Origin: PALSA-555 sp963821325
GTDB taxonomy: Bacteria; Actinomycetota; Acidimicrobiia; IMCC26256; PALSA-555
Reading direction: 5' to 3'
NCBI GenBank assembly: GCA_963821325.1
Contig: CAWGDC010000005.1
Span: 372,001-436,000, forward strand
DNA: 64,000 bases
The position numbers and the translations under genes were made by a program. The notes under the pieces were generated by a model. That model saw nothing but the letters and a program-made list of their open reading frames with translations. It had not been told where the DNA came from and ran no database searches. Every line of letters begins with the position of its first letter. Within the stretch, counting starts at the first letter, position 1. Positions 8,842 to 18,049 of the stretch are shown here, piece by piece.

Positions 8842-10318
8842 ATGGCTGACTTCGACGCCGAAGCCCGGATGCTGATCGACGGGAAGCTCGTCGACGCCGC
8901 GTCGGGCGCCACATTTGCCAACGTCAATCCCGCCACCGAGGAGGTCATCGGGCAGGTCGCCGACGGCCGCGCCCGTCGACATGGAGCGCGCCGTCGGCGC
9001 GGCCCGCCGGGCCTTCGACGACACCGACTGGTCCACGAACCGGGAGCTGCGGCGCCGCTGCCTCCAGCAGCTGAAGGACGCCCTCGCCCGGGAGCGCGAG
9101 ACCCTGCGACCCCAGGTCGTGGCCGAGGTCGGCACGCCGATCATGCTGACCTACGCCATCCAGCTGGACTCCTGCATCGACGACCTGCAGTGGGACATCG
9201 ACATGATCGACGCCTACGAGTGGGAGCAGGACCTCCCAGTCCACGAGTTCATGGGGATGCGCAGCGCCCGCCGCGTGTACAAGGAGCCGGTCGGCGTCTG
9301 CGGCGCGATCACCCCGTGGAACTTCCCGTTCATGCTGAACCTCTCGAAGCTCGGCCCGGCGCTGGCGGCGGGCAACACCGTCGTCCTCAAGCCCGCACCC
9401 GACACGCCGTGGAGCGCCACGTTCCTCGGCCGGCTCGCGGCGGAGCAGACCGACCTGCCGCCTGGCGTGCTGAACATCGTCACCGCGGGCGACAAGGCCG
9501 CGGTCGGCGAGGTGCTCACCGGTGACCCGCGCGTCGACATGATCAGCTTCACCGGGTCGTCGGCGACCGGGAAGCGGATCATGGCCCGCGGCGCCGACAG
9601 CTTGAAGCGGGTGTTCCTCGAGCTCGGCGGCAAGTCGGCGAACATCGTCCTCGACGACGCCGACTTCGGGGCCGTTGTGCCCACCGGGTCGATGACCTGC
9701 ATCCACGCCGGGCAGGGCTGCGCGATCACCACCCGGATGCTGCTCCCCGCCTCCCGCTACGACGAAGGCGTCGAGCTGCTCAAGGCGGCGTTCGAAGGCT
9801 GGTCCTACGGCGACCCCACCGACCCGAACAACCTCATGGGGCCCCTCATCAACGAGCGCCAGCGCGAGCGCGTCCTCGGCTACATCGAGAAGGGCAAGGC
9901 GGAAGGCGCCCGACTCCTCGTCGGCGGCGGCATTCCGGCACACCTGCCGAAGGGGTACTTCGTCGAGCCCACCCTCTTCGTCGACGTCGACCCCGACGCC
10001 ACCATCGCCCAGGAAGAGATCTTCGGACCCGTGCTCGCTGTGCTGCGCTACGAGGACGACGACGACGCCGTCCGCATCGCCAACAACTCGCGCTACGGCC
10101 TGTCCGGCTCCGTCAGCGGCGGCTCGCTCGACCGGGCGCTCGCCGTCGCGTCGCGGATCCGCACCGGGACCGTCTCCGTGAACGGCGGCGGGTGGTTCGG
10201 CCCCGATTCGCCGTTCGGCGGGTACAAGGACAGCGGGATCGGCCGGGAGCACGGTGTGGCCGGCTTCGAGGAGTACCTCGAGCTCAAGACGGTCGGGCTG
10301 CCCGCCGACGCCGCGTAG
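8842..10318 (+). CDS. NAD(P)-dependent aldehyde dehydrogenase, one frameshift
   Basis: Aldehyde dehydrogenase superfamily, about 492 residues, oxidising an aldehyde to an acid. After the ATG at 8842 the reading is MADFDAEARMLIDGKLVDAA. The frame breaks near 8965-8973 and resumes with APVDMERAVGAARRAF. Key motifs are GAITPWNFPFM, the nucleotide-loop FTGSSATGKRI, the general-base Glu in FLELGGKSANIV, and the catalytic Cys in HAGQGCAITTR. The C-terminal EEIFGPVLAVL and SPFGGYKDSGIGREHG are canonical. It is followed 4 bases later by a small hypothetical gene. Substrate not determinable. Confidence 0.9.
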
Positions 10319-10322
10319 CGGC

Positions 10323-10607
10323 GTGGCCCGCCTGCGGGCCGACGACCTCCACCGGCTCGGGTCGCTCCTCACGGCGCTGCGCGGCCTCGACCCGCTGCAC
10401 GAGCGCAGCCCAGCGACCTTCACGCGTGGGCGCGCGCCGTTCCTCCACTTCCACTCGCTGCCCGATGGGCTCGTCGCCGACGTGAAGGTCGGCGACGGCT
10501 GGCGCCGCTACACGGTGGAGCGGGCCGCCGACCGGCGGCTCGTGCTGCGCGACGTCCGCCGGGTGCTCCGCGGCGACACCGCCCGGCTCGCCGGCCGGCC
10601 GACCTGA
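10323..10607 (+). CDS. Small conserved-looking hypothetical protein
   Basis: A 94-residue basic protein starting at the GTG at 10323, 4 bases after the aldehyde dehydrogenase stop, so probably in its operon. It contains RAPFLHFHSLPDGLVADVKV followed by GDGWRRYTVER, a compact alpha-beta pattern. I do not recognise a family. There is no signal peptide, membrane segment or cysteine motif. The regular spacing and codon use support a real gene. Confidence 0.6.
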   Translation: MARLRADDLHRLGSLLTALRGLDPLHERSPATFTRGRAPFLHFHSLPDGLVADVKVGDGWRRYTVERAADRRLVLRDVRRVLRGDTARLAGRPT

Positions 10608-10656
10608 GCGGGCACCGCCGGTACCATTGGGCGACGCCGATCCGGAGATGACGCGC

Positions 10657-11445
10657 ATGGCGACCACCGACACCGACCTCGCCGCCTTGGGGCTGCCCGA
10701 CGGGTACCTCCCGACGTTCGCGACGCTCGACGAGGAGCGTCGCCACCGCAAGGAGCGCCTCGCCGCGGCGTTCCGGCTCTTCGGCCGGTTCGGCTTCGAC
10801 GAGGGCGTCGCCGGCCACATCACCGCCCGCGACCCCGAGCACCTCGACCACTTCTGGGTCAACCCGTTCGGGATGAACTTCAAGCACATCCGCGTCTCCG
10901 ACCTGATCCGCGTCGACGCCAACGGACAGGTCGTCGAAGGGGACCACGGCGTGAACGCCGCAGCCTTCGCCATCCACTCGCAGGTGCATGCGGCGCGGCC
11001 CGACGTGATCGCCGCCGCGCACTCGCACTCGATGCACGGCAAGGCCTGGTCAACGCTCGGTCGACTCCTCGACCCGCTGACCCAGGACGCCTGCGCGTTC
11101 TACGAGGACCACGCCGTCTTCGACGACTACACCGGCGTGGTCTTGGACCTCGAGGAGGGCAAGCGCATCGCGCACGCCCTCGGCGAGGGGAAGGCGGCGA
11201 TCCTTCGGAACCACGGGCTGCTGACCGTCGGTCACTCCGTCGACGAGGCCGTCTGGTGGTTCATCACGATGGAGCGATCGTGCCAGGCCCAGCTGCTCGC
11301 CGAGGCCGCCGGCACCCCGGTGCACATCAGCGCCGACGCGGCCCGGCTCACCGCCCGGCAGGTCGGTTCGCACCTCGCCGGCTGGTTCAGCTTCTCCCCG
11401 CTCTACGAGTGGATCGTGCGCGAGCAGCCCGACCTGCTCGAGTGA
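10657..11445 (+). CDS. Class II aldolase/adducin family protein
   Basis: A 262-residue protein of the zinc-dependent class II aldolase/adducin fold (L-fuculose-phosphate aldolase-like). It shows FDEGVAGHITARDP, FWVNPFGMNFKHI, the metal site AHSHSMHGKAW and the third His in LRNHGLLTVG. These residues are intact, so activity is plausible. ATG at 10657 was preferred over ATG at 10648, because GGAG at 10644-10647 gives a 9-base spacing for the former and none for the latter. The stop overlaps the GTG of a secreted-protein gene by 4 bases. Many members of this subgroup have no known substrate. Confidence 0.85.
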   Translation: MATTDTDLAALGLPDGYLPTFATLDEERRHRKERLAAAFRLFGRFGFDEGVAGHITARDPEHLDHFWVNPFGMNFKHIRVSDLIRVDANGQVVEGDHGVNAAAFAIHSQVHAARPDVIAAAHSHSMHGKAWSTLGRLLDPLTQDACAFYEDHAVFDDYTGVVLDLEEGKRIAHALGEGKAAILRNHGLLTVGHSVDEAVWWFITMERSCQAQLLAEAAGTPVHISADAARLTARQVGSHLAGWFSFSPLYEWIVREQPDLLE

Positions 11446-11960
11446 CCCGACGACGGCTCGCGGCGCTGGGTGGCGGCGCCGCCGTCGCGCTGCTCCTCGC
11501 CACACCGGCGCTGGCCGCGTCCCGCGTGCCCTACGCCGCCGCCTGCCGGGCCGCGCCGACCCTGACCGCTGCTCGGCTCCCCGCGGCGCTGCCCCCGACG
11601 CCGCTGCCCGCGGTGCTCGGCAGCACCCAGACCGCGGTTGTCGCCCGGGTCGTCGCCGTCCTCTACGAGGGTCCCCGGCCGGCCGTGCCGCACCGGCCCG
11701 CGAACTTCGTCGGACCGATCCCGCCGTCGCGCTGCCAGGTGCTCCGTCTGGCCGTGACCCGCACGCTCACCGCCAGCCCCGTGACGACGCTCGTCGTCGT
11801 CAAACCCCGCGCCCCGTACCTGCTCGCCGCGTCGCGCCGCGTGCAGGCCGGCACCTTCCTCCTCGACGGCTCCACCCCCTACCCCATGATCCTCGGGAAC
11901 TACGGGCCCTCGTCGTACTCGGCGGCCGAGGTCGCCGCGGCGCTCGCCACCCGCCGCTGA
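11442..11960 (+). CDS. Secreted hypothetical protein
   Basis: A 172-residue protein with an export signal: TRRRLAALGGGAAVALLLAT followed by a PALA cleavage site. The RRR makes a Tat route possible. The mature part has two Cys, in AAACRAAP and PSRCQVLR, that could form a disulfide, and a TQTAVVARVVAVLYEG strand region reminiscent of small beta-barrel domains. The GTG overlaps the aldolase stop by 4 bases. I do not recognise a family. Confidence 0.65.
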   Translation: MTRRRLAALGGGAAVALLLATPALAASRVPYAAACRAAPTLTAARLPAALPPTPLPAVLGSTQTAVVARVVAVLYEGPRPAVPHRPANFVGPIPPSRCQVLRLAVTRTLTASPVTTLVVVKPRAPYLLAASRRVQAGTFLLDGSTPYPMILGNYGPSSYSAAEVAAALATRR

Positions 11961-11970
11961 GCGGACCGGC

Positions 11971-12759
11971 TTAGCTGGACTTCGAGCGGGCGTACTCCTT
12001 CGTCCCCGCGAGGAAGGCGTCGGGGTCACCGAACTTGCCGGCGACGACGTCCCCGAACCAGGCGGGGACATAGGCCTCGAACGTGCCCGCGTCGAGCTGG
12101 GCCATGACGGGTTCGACGATGGCGTCCACGGGCAGCATCTCGACGGAGTCGTGGAAGCCGGCCTCGTTGTCCGGCAGGTGGAACAGCTCGGTGTCGATCA
12201 CCCCCGGGTTCACGACGTGCACGAGCACGTCGGTGTCGCGCAGGTCGACGGCCATCGACTCCGAGAAGGCGGTGATGGCCGCCTTGCTCGCCGAGTAGGC
12301 GGCTTCGATCGGCGGGCCGAGCCGCGCCGCGACGGACGAGATGTTCACGATCCGCCCGGACCGCTCGATGAGGGTCGGCAGCAGCGCGAGCGTCAACCGG
12401 ACGGGGGAGAGGTAGTTGATGCGCATCACCGCGTCGACCTCGGCCGGCGTGAGGCGCCGCACGTCGCGCCGCTTCGGGATCCCCGCGTTGTTGACCAGGA
12501 CGTCGATGCCGCCCAGCTCGTCGTTGGCGCGCGCCGCGAACGCGTCGATGCCGTCGAGGTCGGCGAGGTCGACGGCCCAAGCCCGCGAGTCCGGTGCCTG
12601 CTGCTGCAGGCGGCCCAGCACCTCATCGAGGCGGTCGGCGCGTCGGGCGCAGATCCCGACGGTGGCGCCGCGTTGGGCGCAGCCCTCGGCGAGCGCCGCA
12701 CCGATCCCCGACGACGCGCCCGTCACGAGCACGTGCTTGCCTGCCAGCGAGTAGCTCAT
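11971..12759 (-). CDS. SDR family oxidoreductase
   Basis: A 262-residue short-chain dehydrogenase. TGASSGIG is near residue 13, ICARRADRL follows beta-2 (NADP type), NNAG is near residue 88, Ser in NISSVAA near 135, and the catalytic YSASK near 152. The C-terminal tail EAYVPAWFGDVVAGKFGDP is typical of the mycobacterial ketoacyl-reductase-like SDRs. ATG at 12759-12757. It is divergent from the SDR at 12802, and both start codons follow -10-like boxes at short range. Confidence 0.87.
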   Translation of the reverse strand: MSYSLAGKHVLVTGASSGIGAALAEGCAQRGATVGICARRADRLDEVLGRLQQQAPDSRAWAVDLADLDGIDAFAARANDELGGIDVLVNNAGIPKRRDVRRLTPAEVDAVMRINYLSPVRLTLALLPTLIERSGRIVNISSVAARLGPPIEAAYSASKAAITAFSESMAVDLRDTDVLVHVVNPGVIDTELFHLPDNEAGFHDSVEMLPVDAIVEPVMAQLDAGTFEAYVPAWFGDVVAGKFGDPDAFLAGTKEYARSKSS

Positions 12760-12766
12760 GGCCCCG

Positions 12767-12793
12767 ACGCTACCGGGGGTGGCCAGGTACTGT
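12767..12793. promoter_or_regulatory. Back-to-back leaderless -10 elements of a divergent SDR pair
   Basis: On the minus strand TAGCGT (12772-12767) ends 7 bases before the ATG at 12759. On the plus strand TACTGT (12788-12793) ends 8 bases before the GTG at 12802. The whole divergent promoter is only 42 bases, so the two transcripts share or compete for polymerase space. Confidence 0.45.
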
Positions 12794-12801
12794 CCGGCGC
12801 C

Positions 12802-13584
12802 GTGCCCCTCGATCCCACGTCGGCGCTGCTCACCGACCGTGTGGCCGTGGTGACCGGCGCGGCGGTCGGCATCGGTGAGGCCGTCGCGGGCGCGCTCGCT
12901 CGCTTCGGCGCCCACGTCGGCGTATGTGACCGCGACGTCCCGCACCTCGACGAGACGGCCGACGCCGTCGAAGCCGCCGGGCGCCGTGTGGTCGCGGCGG
13001 AGCTCGACGTGCGCGACGAGGCCGCGAGCGCGCGGTTCGTCGAGCAGGTCGCACGCGAGCTCGGGCCGATCGACATCCTGGTGAACAACGCCGGCGGCGG
13101 GTTCTTCGCCGACTTTCTGAGCGTCAACGCCAAGGGCCAGGACGCGCTGATCCGCGAGAACTTCGGGAGCGTGACGAACTTCGTCCGGCCGACGGTGGCG
13201 ACCATGGCGCCGCGGGGCGGGTCGATCATCAACGTGACCTCGATCGAGGCCCACCGGGCCGCGCCCGGCTTCGCCGTGTACTCAGCGATGAAGGCCGCCG
13301 TCGCGAGCCTCACTCAGAGCCTGGCGCTCGAGCTCGGACCTCGACGGATCCGGGTGAACTGCGTGGCCCCCGACGTCATCCCGACGCCCGGTGTCGGGCC
13401 GATGGAGGTCCACACCCCGCTGCCGATCGGCGGCGAGGTCGACGACGTCGCCGCCGCGGTGGTGTTCCTCGCCGGCGACCTGGCCCGGTTCGTGACCGGC
13501 ACCACGATCCACGTCGACGGCGGCAACCTCGCGGCCGGCGGGTGGCACCGCCGCGTCGACGACTCCTACACGACCCACGCCTGA
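12802..13584 (+). CDS. SDR family oxidoreductase
   Basis: A 260-residue short-chain dehydrogenase of the 3-oxoacyl-ACP-reductase type. TGAAVGIG is near residue 18, NNAGGGFFADF near 97, and the catalytic YSAMK near 160. The C-terminus FVTGTTIHVDGGNLAAGG is characteristic of FabG-like SDRs. The acidic CDRD after beta-2 suggests NAD. GTG at 12802 follows a TACTGT box by 8 bases. The LLM oxidoreductase follows 17 bases later, so the two probably form an operon. Confidence 0.87.
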   Translation: MPLDPTSALLTDRVAVVTGAAVGIGEAVAGALARFGAHVGVCDRDVPHLDETADAVEAAGRRVVAAELDVRDEAASARFVEQVARELGPIDILVNNAGGGFFADFLSVNAKGQDALIRENFGSVTNFVRPTVATMAPRGGSIINVTSIEAHRAAPGFAVYSAMKAAVASLTQSLALELGPRRIRVNCVAPDVIPTPGVGPMEVHTPLPIGGEVDDVAAAVVFLAGDLARFVTGTTIHVDGGNLAAGGWHRRVDDSYTTHA

Positions 13585-13601
13585 CCTCGAAGGAGCGGAC
13601 G

Positions 13602-14448
13602 GTGCAGTTCGGTGTCGCGCTCGGTCGCCTGAACCCGGCGTTCTTCGTCGAGTGCACCCTCGCTGCGGACCGGCTCGGCTACGAGTCCGTGTGGCTCCCC
13701 GAGCATCTGGTGTTCACCACCCGGATGAGCCGCTCCCCGCACCCGGGGGAGGAGCATCCACCCGTCCCGCCGACCACCCCGATCTTCGACGCGTTCGCCT
13801 ACCTCGCCTACCTGGCGGGCCGCACCGAGCGGGTCCGCCTCGGCACCCACGTCTACAACATCGGGTTGCGTCACCCCTTCGTCGCCGCCCGCGCCGTGCA
13901 GACGCTCGACATCGTGTCCGGCGGACGCGTCGAGTTCGGCGTCGGCGCCAGCTGGCTCGAGGAGGAGTGGGACGCCGCGGCAGCTCGACTTCCACCGGCG
14001 GGGCCGCCGGGTCGATGAGGCCCTCGCGGTGTGTCAGCGGCTCTGGACCGAGGACGAGGTGTCGCACCACGGCGAGTGCTTCTCCTTCGACGGCGTCGTG
14101 TTCGAGCCGAAGCCCCTGCAGCGGCCGTGGCCTCCGATCCTGATCGGCGGGGAGAGCGGGGCGGCGCTGCGACGGGCCGCCACGCTGGGCGACGGCTGGA
14201 TCGGGATGGCGCACGACTTCGACAGCGGCGCCCGGCAGGTCGAGCGGCTGCGACAGCTGCTCGCCGACGCCGGTCGCGACGCCGCCACCTTCCAGTTCTG
14301 TCTCGGTGGGCCCGTCGACTCGGCGGCGGACGTCGCCCGCTGGGCGGACATCGGCGTCACGCGCCTCATCGTCTCCCCGTGGGCTCGCTCACCCGACGCC
14401 GTCGCCGGCCTCGAGCGATTCGCGGACCTCCACGGTCTCCGCCCCTGA
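13602..14448 (+). CDS. LLM-class (F420-type) oxidoreductase, one frameshift
   Basis: Luciferase-like monooxygenase fold, about 281 residues, of the TIGR03619-like F420-dependent actinobacterial group. It shows VQFGVALGRLNPAFF, WLPEHLVF, RVRLGTHVYNIGLRHP and ASWLEEEWDA. The frame breaks near 13972-13981 and continues LDFHRRGRRVDEALAVCQRLW to the stop. The C-terminal ILIGGESGAALRRAATLGDG is the usual cofactor-binding segment. The GTG is preceded by AAGGAG. F420 rather than FMN is inferred from family only. It probably acts with the upstream SDR. Confidence 0.85.
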
Positions 14449-14473
14449 CGCCGCGCGGCACGTCCGCCGATCG

Positions 14474-15256
14474 TCAGGGCACCTGCGCGACGACGAAGAC
14501 CCGCCGGAACGGGAACACCGTCCCGTGCACCCCCGGCGGGTAGAGCTCGACGAGGCGCCGGTCGAGCGCGGCGAGGTACGCCTCGCGGGCGTCGTCGTCG
14601 CCCAGCGCGTCGAGGACGGGGCGCAGCGCCGTGCCCTTCATCCACTCGAGGACCGGTGCGGGCCCCGCCAGCACGTGCACGTACGTGGTCTCCCAGGCGT
14701 CGACCCGCGCACCGGCGTCGAGCAGCACCGCGAGGTAGTGCTCGGGGTCAAAGGAGCCGGCGCGCCCGCCGATCCCGTCGGGCAGCCGGTCCCGCCACGG
14801 CGGCTCGGCGAGGACCTCGTCGATCGCCCGGTGCGCCGGGCTGTCGAAGTTGCCGGGCACCTGGAAGGCGAGCCAGCCGCCCGGCGCGAGGTCGGTGAGC
14901 CAGCGGGCGGCGAGGTGGTCGTGGTCGGGGATCCAGTGCAGCAGCGCGTTGCTGACGAGCACGTCCACCGGCCCGTCGGGTCGCCACGTGGTGGCGTCGC
15001 CGAGCTCGAAGCGCACCCGTGCGGTCGCGAGCGCCGCGGCCTGCTCGATCATCGCGGGGGACGAGTCGAAGCCGAGGATCTCGGCGGTCGGCCACCGCTC
15101 GGCGAGGGTGACGGTCAGGTTCCCGGGTCCGCAGCCGGCGTCGACGACGCGGCGGGGCGTGTCCGCGTGCACCGGCGCCAGCAGGTCGAAGAAGGGCCGG
15201 GCGCGCGAGTCCGCGAAGCGCAGGTACTGGGCCGGGTCCCACGTGGAGCTCGCCAT
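14474..15256 (-). CDS. tam: Trans-aconitate 2-methyltransferase-like SAM methyltransferase
   Basis: Class I SAM-dependent methyltransferase, 260 residues, matching the Tam family that methylates trans-aconitate to protect the TCA cycle. The opening ASSTWDPAQYLRFADSRARP is diagnostic of the group. The SAM motif VVDAGCGPGNLT is near residue 40, GFDSSPAMI near 62 and NALLHWIPD near 105. ATG at 15256 was chosen over a GTG one codon upstream. It is a stand-alone gene at the end of a minus-strand run. Confidence 0.85.
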   Translation of the reverse strand: MASSTWDPAQYLRFADSRARPFFDLLAPVHADTPRRVVDAGCGPGNLTVTLAERWPTAEILGFDSSPAMIEQAAALATARVRFELGDATTWRPDGPVDVLVSNALLHWIPDHDHLAARWLTDLAPGGWLAFQVPGNFDSPAHRAIDEVLAEPPWRDRLPDGIGGRAGSFDPEHYLAVLLDAGARVDAWETTYVHVLAGPAPVLEWMKGTALRPVLDALGDDDAREAYLAALDRRLVELYPPGVHGTVFPFRRVFVVAQVP

Positions 15257-15271
15257 CACCGTGGCGCCCGA

Positions 15272-16030
15272 TCAGGGCCCGTCGGCCAGCAGCTGGTCGG
15301 GCGTGGCGTCGTAGTCGCGGATCGTGCCGACGTTGCGACGCGAGAGCTCGACCGTGCCGGGCTGCATCGTGTGGCAGATCGCCCCCTGCACGTCGAGGAT
15401 GTCGACCGCGCAGGGGACGGCGTCGAGGTCCATGCCGCGGCCCATCCCGATGTCGCACGCGCGGCGCAGCACGATCGCGGCCTCGGCGTCGTCGACCGGG
15501 AGGTGCTCATCGGCCCAGCGGAGGAACCCGCCGCGCCAGCGGGTCTCGGAGTAGGGGGGCGGCGCGACGCAGGACCGGCCCTCGAGGACCCAGGTGAGCC
15601 GCTCTTCGCCGTCGCGCCACAGGCGCACCTCGTGACGGTCACCGAGCTGCGCGCCCGCCGGGATCTGCACATCGTACTGGCGGGTGGTGCCCGGTGGGCC
15701 GCCACGCGCCGCGTGCGCGACCGCCAGGCCGGCGAGGTCGAACATGTGGGTGCAGTTCAGGCGCGGGTCGGCCCACTCGCCGACCGCGAGGCAGCGCCGC
15801 GACAGCGGCATCCCGGCGAGGTCGCGCAAGGGCTCCGCGGCCCCTGGGCACGTCGACCACGGCCAGCGCAGCGAGCGGGCCTCCATGGTCACCACCCGCT
15901 CCCCGTCGTGGCGCAACTCGACCTGGAAGTAGTGGAAGTCGTCCTCCAGCCCGCCGACGACGACGTCGGGGTCCCGAGCGACGACGCGGAGGCGTCGCCG
16001 GAACGAGCCGGTGCGGAACGGCCCAGTCAT
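15272..16030 (-). CDS. DUF2889 domain-containing protein
   Basis: A 252-residue protein matching the DUF2889 pattern: VVARDPDVVVGGLEDDFHYF near the start, then WPWSTCPGAAEPLRDLAGM, NCTHMFDLAGLAVAHA, and the C-terminal CHTMQPGTVELSRRNVGTIR. The conserved Cys and His (C-x-x-A, NCTHMFDL) could bind metal, but function is unknown. Its ATG overlaps the stop of the upstream acyl-CoA synthetase (ATGA), so it is coupled to CoA-ligase expression, suggesting a role in the same degradation route. Confidence 0.8.
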   Translation of the reverse strand: MTGPFRTGSFRRRLRVVARDPDVVVGGLEDDFHYFQVELRHDGERVVTMEARSLRWPWSTCPGAAEPLRDLAGMPLSRRCLAVGEWADPRLNCTHMFDLAGLAVAHAARGGPPGTTRQYDVQIPAGAQLGDRHEVRLWRDGEERLTWVLEGRSCVAPPPYSETRWRGGFLRWADEHLPVDDAEAAIVLRRACDIGMGRGMDLDAVPCAVDILDVQGAICHTMQPGTVELSRRNVGTIRDYDATPDQLLADGP

Positions 16031-17565
16031 GTGCTGCGGGTCCGTCCGCCCGGGTAGTTCCCGCCGCCGAAGCGGTCGTCGAGCGCGTCGTAGTCGACCA
16101 CGAAGCCGGCGCGGGGGAGCGCGTCGACGAACTCGACCGAGCGAGGCTTCTTGTACGGGGCGATCCCGGCGCGGCAATGGTCGATGAGCTCCGACGCGCT
16201 CACCTCGGCGCCGTTGCGCAGCACCACGACCGCCTTGACGCTCTGCACCCACGTGTCGTCGGGCACCCCGATCACCGCGCACTCCGCCACCGCGGGGTGG
16301 CTGGCGACGCAGCGCTCGACCTCGGCCGGGTAGATGTTCTCCGCCGCGGACTTGATCATCCGCGTCTTCGGTCCGATGAAGCTGATCGACCCGTCGACCT
16401 CACGGCGCCCGAGATCGTGGGTGTGATGCCAGCCGCCACGCTGGCGGCGTGCCGTCTCCTCGCGCCAATTCCAGTAGCCCACCATGACCGTCGGGCCGCG
16501 CACGACCAGCTCGCCGACCTCGCCCGGCGGGAGCTCGCGGTCGTCTTCGTCCACGACCGCGACCCGGGCGAGCGGCGCGCAGCGACCGTGGGTCCCGAGC
16601 GCGTCGACACCGAGACAGTTGTAGGTGATCATCCCCATCACCTCGGTCTGCCCGTAGCCGCCCGGGCGGCGCGCCCACGCGCTCGTGTCCGGGCTCGTCA
16701 CCGCGTCCCACGCGGCCCGTCCGGGCACGGCACGCAGGCTCGACAGGTCATGGCCGCCCACGGCCCGCGCCTCGAGCACCTGGTCGACCGTCGGGCCGAC
16801 GAGGAACGCGCCCGTGCAACGCTCAGCCTCGATCACGCGGCACAGCAGCTCGGGGTCCACGCGGCGCGCGAACACGTTCGTCGCCCCGGCCACCAGCGTC
16901 GCGAACGTGTGCATCAGGGTCCCGAGGTGGAACAACGGGCCGCTGTTGAGATACACGTCGTCGGCGGTGGTGCCCGTGAAGTGGCCGTACACCAGCCCCT
17001 GCGCGACGCAGGCCGTGTGGCTGAGCATCGCCCCGTTCGGGCGTCCCCCGAACGCCGCGGTGTAGATGATCAGCACCGGCGCCGCCGGGTCGACGGGCCG
17101 GTCGGGGTCCTCGACCGGCCAGCCGGCCAGCCAGTCCTCGTAGCCGTCGGGTCCACCGTCGTGGCGCACCCAGAGGGCCGACCCCCCGGTGCGCTGCCGC
17201 GCGGCGCGCACCGTGTCGCCGATCTCCTCGTCCTGCCAGAGCACCACCGCGGGTTCGAGGTCGTCGACGAGGAACGCCAGCTCCTCGGGCTGTTGACGCC
17301 AGTTGGCCGGACAGAACATTGCCCCGAGCTTCGCCGAGGCGAGGAGGCCCTCGAGCACCCGGAACGAGTTCTGGCCGAGCCACAGCACCCGCTCGCCCGG
17401 CCCGACGCCCGCCGCGGCGAACCCGCCAGCGAGCTGGTTCACCCGCGCGTCGAGCGCCGGATAGGTCAGACGCCAGTCGCCGTCGACCGCGCCGAGCGTC
17501 CCGGGTCGGCTGCGGGCGTGCTCGCGCAGCACGTCGCCGAGCGTCACGGCGTGGAGGCGATCCAC
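16027..17565 (-). CDS. Acyl-CoA synthetase-like AMP-binding protein with altered catalytic motifs
   Basis: ANL-superfamily protein, 512 residues. The P-loop, usually TSGTTGxPKG, reads YTAAFGGRPNGAMLSH (Lys replaced by Asn). The A5 region GGYGQTEVMGM and the A7-A8 region (GWHHTHDLGRR, ENIYPAEVERC) are present. The C-terminal A10 motif, normally PxTxxGK, is LPRAGFVVDYDALDDRFGGG with no Lys. It is therefore either a distinct subgroup with another chemistry or a weak ligase. The GTG start at 17565 is 4 bases after the VOC gene stop. It is coupled to the DUF2889 gene. Co-transcription with the VOC and MaoC genes upstream is likely. Confidence 0.8.
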   Translation of the reverse strand: MDRLHAVTLGDVLREHARSRPGTLGAVDGDWRLTYPALDARVNQLAGGFAAAGVGPGERVLWLGQNSFRVLEGLLASAKLGAMFCPANWRQQPEELAFLVDDLEPAVVLWQDEEIGDTVRAARQRTGGSALWVRHDGGPDGYEDWLAGWPVEDPDRPVDPAAPVLIIYTAAFGGRPNGAMLSHTACVAQGLVYGHFTGTTADDVYLNSGPLFHLGTLMHTFATLVAGATNVFARRVDPELLCRVIEAERCTGAFLVGPTVDQVLEARAVGGHDLSSLRAVPGRAAWDAVTSPDTSAWARRPGGYGQTEVMGMITYNCLGVDALGTHGRCAPLARVAVVDEDDRELPPGEVGELVVRGPTVMVGYWNWREETARRQRGGWHHTHDLGRREVDGSISFIGPKTRMIKSAAENIYPAEVERCVASHPAVAECAVIGVPDDTWVQSVKAVVVLRNGAEVSASELIDHCRAGIAPYKKPRSVEFVDALPRAGFVVDYDALDDRFGGGNYPGGRTRST

Positions 17566-17569
17566 GAGG

Positions 17570-18010
17570 TCAGCCGTCGAGCGAATCGCGATACGCCATG
17601 GGGAGCAGTTCGAGGAGCTGACCTTCGGGGTCGCGCACGAAGACGCCGAACCCGATGTTGGTGTCCTCCAGCACCGAGCCGCCGTGCTCGACCACCGCGG
17701 TGCAGGTCGCGTCGAGGTCATCGACGGACAGCGACAGGTGCGTCAAGCCGGGCTCGTTCATCGTGCGCGTCTGCGCCGGCCCCGGCCACGCGCCGGCCCC
17801 GGCGAAGTGGAGCAGCTCGAGCACGAGGCCGTCGCGTCGGAGATAGCAGGCGGTCATATCGATCGGCGGCGTCAGGCGCAGCAGCTGGTCGGAGGGGGAG
17901 TCGGGCGGGCTGATCTCCCGCCAGAACTCGAAGCCGAACACGTCCTCGTAGAACGCCCGTGTCCGGGCCAGGTCGGTGACGCACTGCCCGAGATGGTTGA
18001 CGACCGCCAT
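17570..18010 (-). CDS. VOC (glyoxalase/dioxygenase-fold) protein
   Basis: A 146-residue vicinal-oxygen-chelate protein with two beta-alpha-beta-beta-beta modules. Module 1 starts VNHLGQCVTDLARTRAFYED and module 2 starts GLTHLSLSVDDLDAT. Potential metal ligands are His6 of NHLG, Glu of VLELLHF, His of LTHLS and Glu of GQLLELLP, the standard H-E-H-E arrangement. It could be an epimerase, glyoxalase or extradiol dioxygenase; methylmalonyl-CoA epimerase-like activity would fit the CoA context but is not shown. Start ATG at 18010. Confidence 0.85.
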   Translation of the reverse strand: MAVVNHLGQCVTDLARTRAFYEDVFGFEFWREISPPDSPSDQLLRLTPPIDMTACYLRRDGLVLELLHFAGAGAWPGPAQTRTMNEPGLTHLSLSVDDLDATCTAVVEHGGSVLEDTNIGFGVFVRDPEGQLLELLPMAYRDSLDG

Positions 18011-18049
18011 GCCGGCATGTTCGCGCAGGCGCGGGGCGTCGGGGACGGG

